This document shows positions 62,776 through 64,000 of a stretch of DNA of 64,000 nucleotides, in pieces. The notes beneath the pieces are model-generated. The model ran no database searches. It was not told the DNA's origin and was given only the letters and a program-made list of their open reading frames with translations. Origin of the DNA: Nocardioides sp. YIM 152315 (lineage in GTDB: Bacteria > Actinomycetota > Actinomycetes > Propionibacteriales > Nocardioidaceae); assembly GCF_029210375.1 (NCBI RefSeq), contig NZ_JARGER010000007.1, positions 35,190 to 99,189 on the forward strand. The letters are read 5' to 3'. Every line of letters begins with the position of its first letter. Position 1 is the stretch's first letter. Position numbers and translations under genes: made by a program.

Positions 62776-63908
62776 GACGCTTCTCCACGCGCGAGCGCGC
62801 TGCGCAGCCTGAGCGACTCGCGCGGCCAGTTGACGGTGACGCCGCCGGTCACCCGGCCGTCCGCGTCACGCCAGGTCGCCGCGAGCCGGAACGGCTCGGC
62901 CTCCTCGACCACGTCGGGGACCCGCGCGACGTCACGGCTGCCGACGAGCTGGATCCTCCAGTCGTACTGGTCGCTCCAGACGTAGGCGACCGGCGCGTGC
63001 GTGGCCACGTCGTCGGGGCGGGCGATCGTGCGGGCGACGCAGACCGCCTGCTCGACGGCGTTGGTCCAGTGCTCGACCCGGACGCCCGCCCACCGCGCGA
63101 CGTCGCCGACGGCGTGGATGCCGACGGTCCCGACGGCCGCACCGACCTCGTCGCAGACCACTCCGTCGTCGACCAGCAGCCCGGAGCCGGCCAGCCAGCC
63201 GACGTTGACCTCGGACCCGATGCCGACGACCACCACGTCGGCCTCGACGAGGGCGCCGTCGTCCAGGGTGGCCCGGAAGCCCTCCCCCGCCGGCTCGAGG
63301 GAGCGCACCGTCGTGCCGAAGCGGGTCTCGACGCCGTGGCGACGGTGCAGGTCCGAGAGCCGCTCGCCCAGGTCGCGGCCCACCGCGCGGCCCAGGGGGA
63401 CCGGCTCGGGGTCCACCAGGGTCACGTCGACGCCGTGCGCGCGGGCCAGCGCGGTCACCTCGGCGCCGATGAACCCGGCCCCGATGACCAGCAGCCGCGC
63501 GGCGCCGGCGATCGCGGACCGCATCGCCCGCGCGTCCGCCAGCGAGCGCAGCACGTGCACACCCGCGACGTCGTACGGCGCCCGGCGCGGCGTCAGGCCG
63601 GTGGCGATGACGAGGTGCGCGAACGGCAGCACCGCCCCGTCGTCGAGGGTGACCCGGCGACGGTCGGCGTCGAGTGAGACGACCCGGCAGCCGAGCAGCA
63701 GCTCGATCCCGAGGTCGTCGGCCTCCTCGAGGGTGATCAGCGGGACGCAGGCGTCGCCGTCGACGCTGCCCTTGGAGAGCGGCGGCTTGTCGTAGGGCAC
63801 CTCGGCCTCGGCCTCGACGACCCGCACCGGCCCGGCGTACCCCTGCTCGCGCAGCGCGCGGGCGGTCCGGATGCCGGCGACGGAGCCGCCGACGATGACC
63901 ACGTTCAT
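62772..63908 (-). CDS. FAD-dependent ferredoxin-reductase-like oxidoreductase
   Basis: 378 residues. N-terminal FAD motif VIVGGSVAGIRTARALRE, YDKPPLSKG, second dinucleotide motif LLVIGAGFIGAEVTALARA (NAD), and the conserved GIHAVGDVARW near residue 265. This is the architecture of reductases that feed electrons to ferredoxins for Rieske or P450 oxygenases. First visible gene of the operon; the partner ferredoxin or oxygenase may lie beyond the right edge. Confidence 0.93.
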   Translation of the reverse strand: MNVVIVGGSVAGIRTARALREQGYAGPVRVVEAEAEVPYDKPPLSKGSVDGDACVPLITLEEADDLGIELLLGCRVVSLDADRRRVTLDDGAVLPFAHLVIATGLTPRRAPYDVAGVHVLRSLADARAMRSAIAGAARLLVIGAGFIGAEVTALARAHGVDVTLVDPEPVPLGRAVGRDLGERLSDLHRRHGVETRFGTTVRSLEPAGEGFRATLDDGALVEADVVVVGIGSEVNVGWLAGSGLLVDDGVVCDEVGAAVGTVGIHAVGDVARWAGVRVEHWTNAVEQAVCVARTIARPDDVATHAPVAYVWSDQYDWRIQLVGSRDVARVPDVVEEAEPFRLAATWRDADGRVTGGVTVNWPRESLRLRSALARGEAS

Positions 63909-64000
63909 GCGGGGTCCCTGCGGCGTTGTTCGACGGAGGAGCGGAGCGGGGGAGGAGAAGAACGCCGTGGGGTGTTCATGCGGGGTCCCTGCGGCGTTGT
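63903..64000. repeat. 27-bp direct repeat at the reductase start
   Basis: The 27 bp at 63903-63929, covering the start codon and upstream region of the FAD-reductase gene, recur at 63974-64000 as far as visible. On the minus strand the second copy supplies another ATG (63978 region) that reads 24 codons to a stop overlapping the reductase ATG. The window ends inside the second copy. Confidence 0.7.

Overview
The window is high-GC, densely coded chromosomal DNA with short intergenic gaps, frequent GTG/TTG starts and many 4-nt start/stop overlaps. Gene content (several CoA-ligases, acyl-CoA dehydrogenases and thiolase, SDRs, TetR/GntR/IclR regulators, SHOCT/DUF6325 proteins, a FurA-KatG pair, a leuS attenuator) points to an actinobacterium, most likely a Nocardioides-like member of the Propionibacteriales. 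That placement is inferred from content and style, not from a marker-gene search. No rRNA, tRNA, CRISPR array or intact transposon was seen.

Layout. 1-1.1 kb: 5' end of leuS with a leader that reads as a classical leucine attenuator. 1.1-5.2 kb: SDR plus Baeyer-Villiger-type monooxygenase pair, an MFS exporter and a PhnB-like protein. 5.2-10.0 kb: a lipoprotein, Dcu-type C4-dicarboxylate carrier, M20 dipeptidase and MFS operon. 10.0-11.7 kb: an acyl-CoA synthetase with a KstR-like site. 11.7-19.0 kb: a stress-type cluster (Dps, DUF7144-like membrane protein, SHOCT protein, DUF6325 protein, a P2-type ATPase lacking most calcium-site residues, CYTH-like protein, DUF1269-like protein, small membrane protein, and a fused DUF6325-SHOCT protein), followed by a large MalT-like LuxR regulator (19.0-21.7 kb). 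Four promoters here share a palindrome CACCC-N5-GGGGTG. 21.8-24.6 kb: katG and furA; FurA-type boxes lie upstream of both furA-katG and dps. 24.8-25.7 kb: a membrane protein with an HExxH motif.

25.8-39.1 kb is acyl-CoA catabolism: thiolase/acyl-CoA dehydrogenase, SDR, CaiB-type CoA transferase, GntR regulator, HMG-CoA-lyase family enzyme, then an APH-type kinase with an acyl-CoA dehydrogenase and a DUF6285 protein (the set resembling LvaA/LvaC/LvaB of 4-hydroxyacyl-CoA catabolism), a carboxymuconolactone-decarboxylase-like protein, ketopantoate-reductase-like and enolase-superfamily enzymes, an XRE-TetR fusion regulator, and a VOC/SnoaL pair. 39.2-49.4 kb is an accessory region: a low-GC membrane protein, IS630-type transposase debris, a broken IclR copy joined to a second SnoaL copy (the scar of a tandem duplication), several housekeeping-like enzymes, and a PD-(D/E)XK-like nuclease facing a DUF6308-like gene.

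49.4-59.5 kb is one tight ten-gene operon: branched-chain-amino-acid-type ABC importer, FMN reductase, alpha/beta hydrolase, CoA ligase, M20 amidohydrolase and IclR regulator, which together suggest import, cleavage and CoA-activation of an acyl conjugate. 59.7-63.9 kb is a second operon: FAD reductase, class II aldolase, TetR and CoA ligase. A shared operator TTAGCG-NN-CGCTAA before the thiolase/SDR pair, the enolase operon, the XRE-TetR/VOC divergence, the ABC operon and the second TetR ties these loci into one probable regulon.
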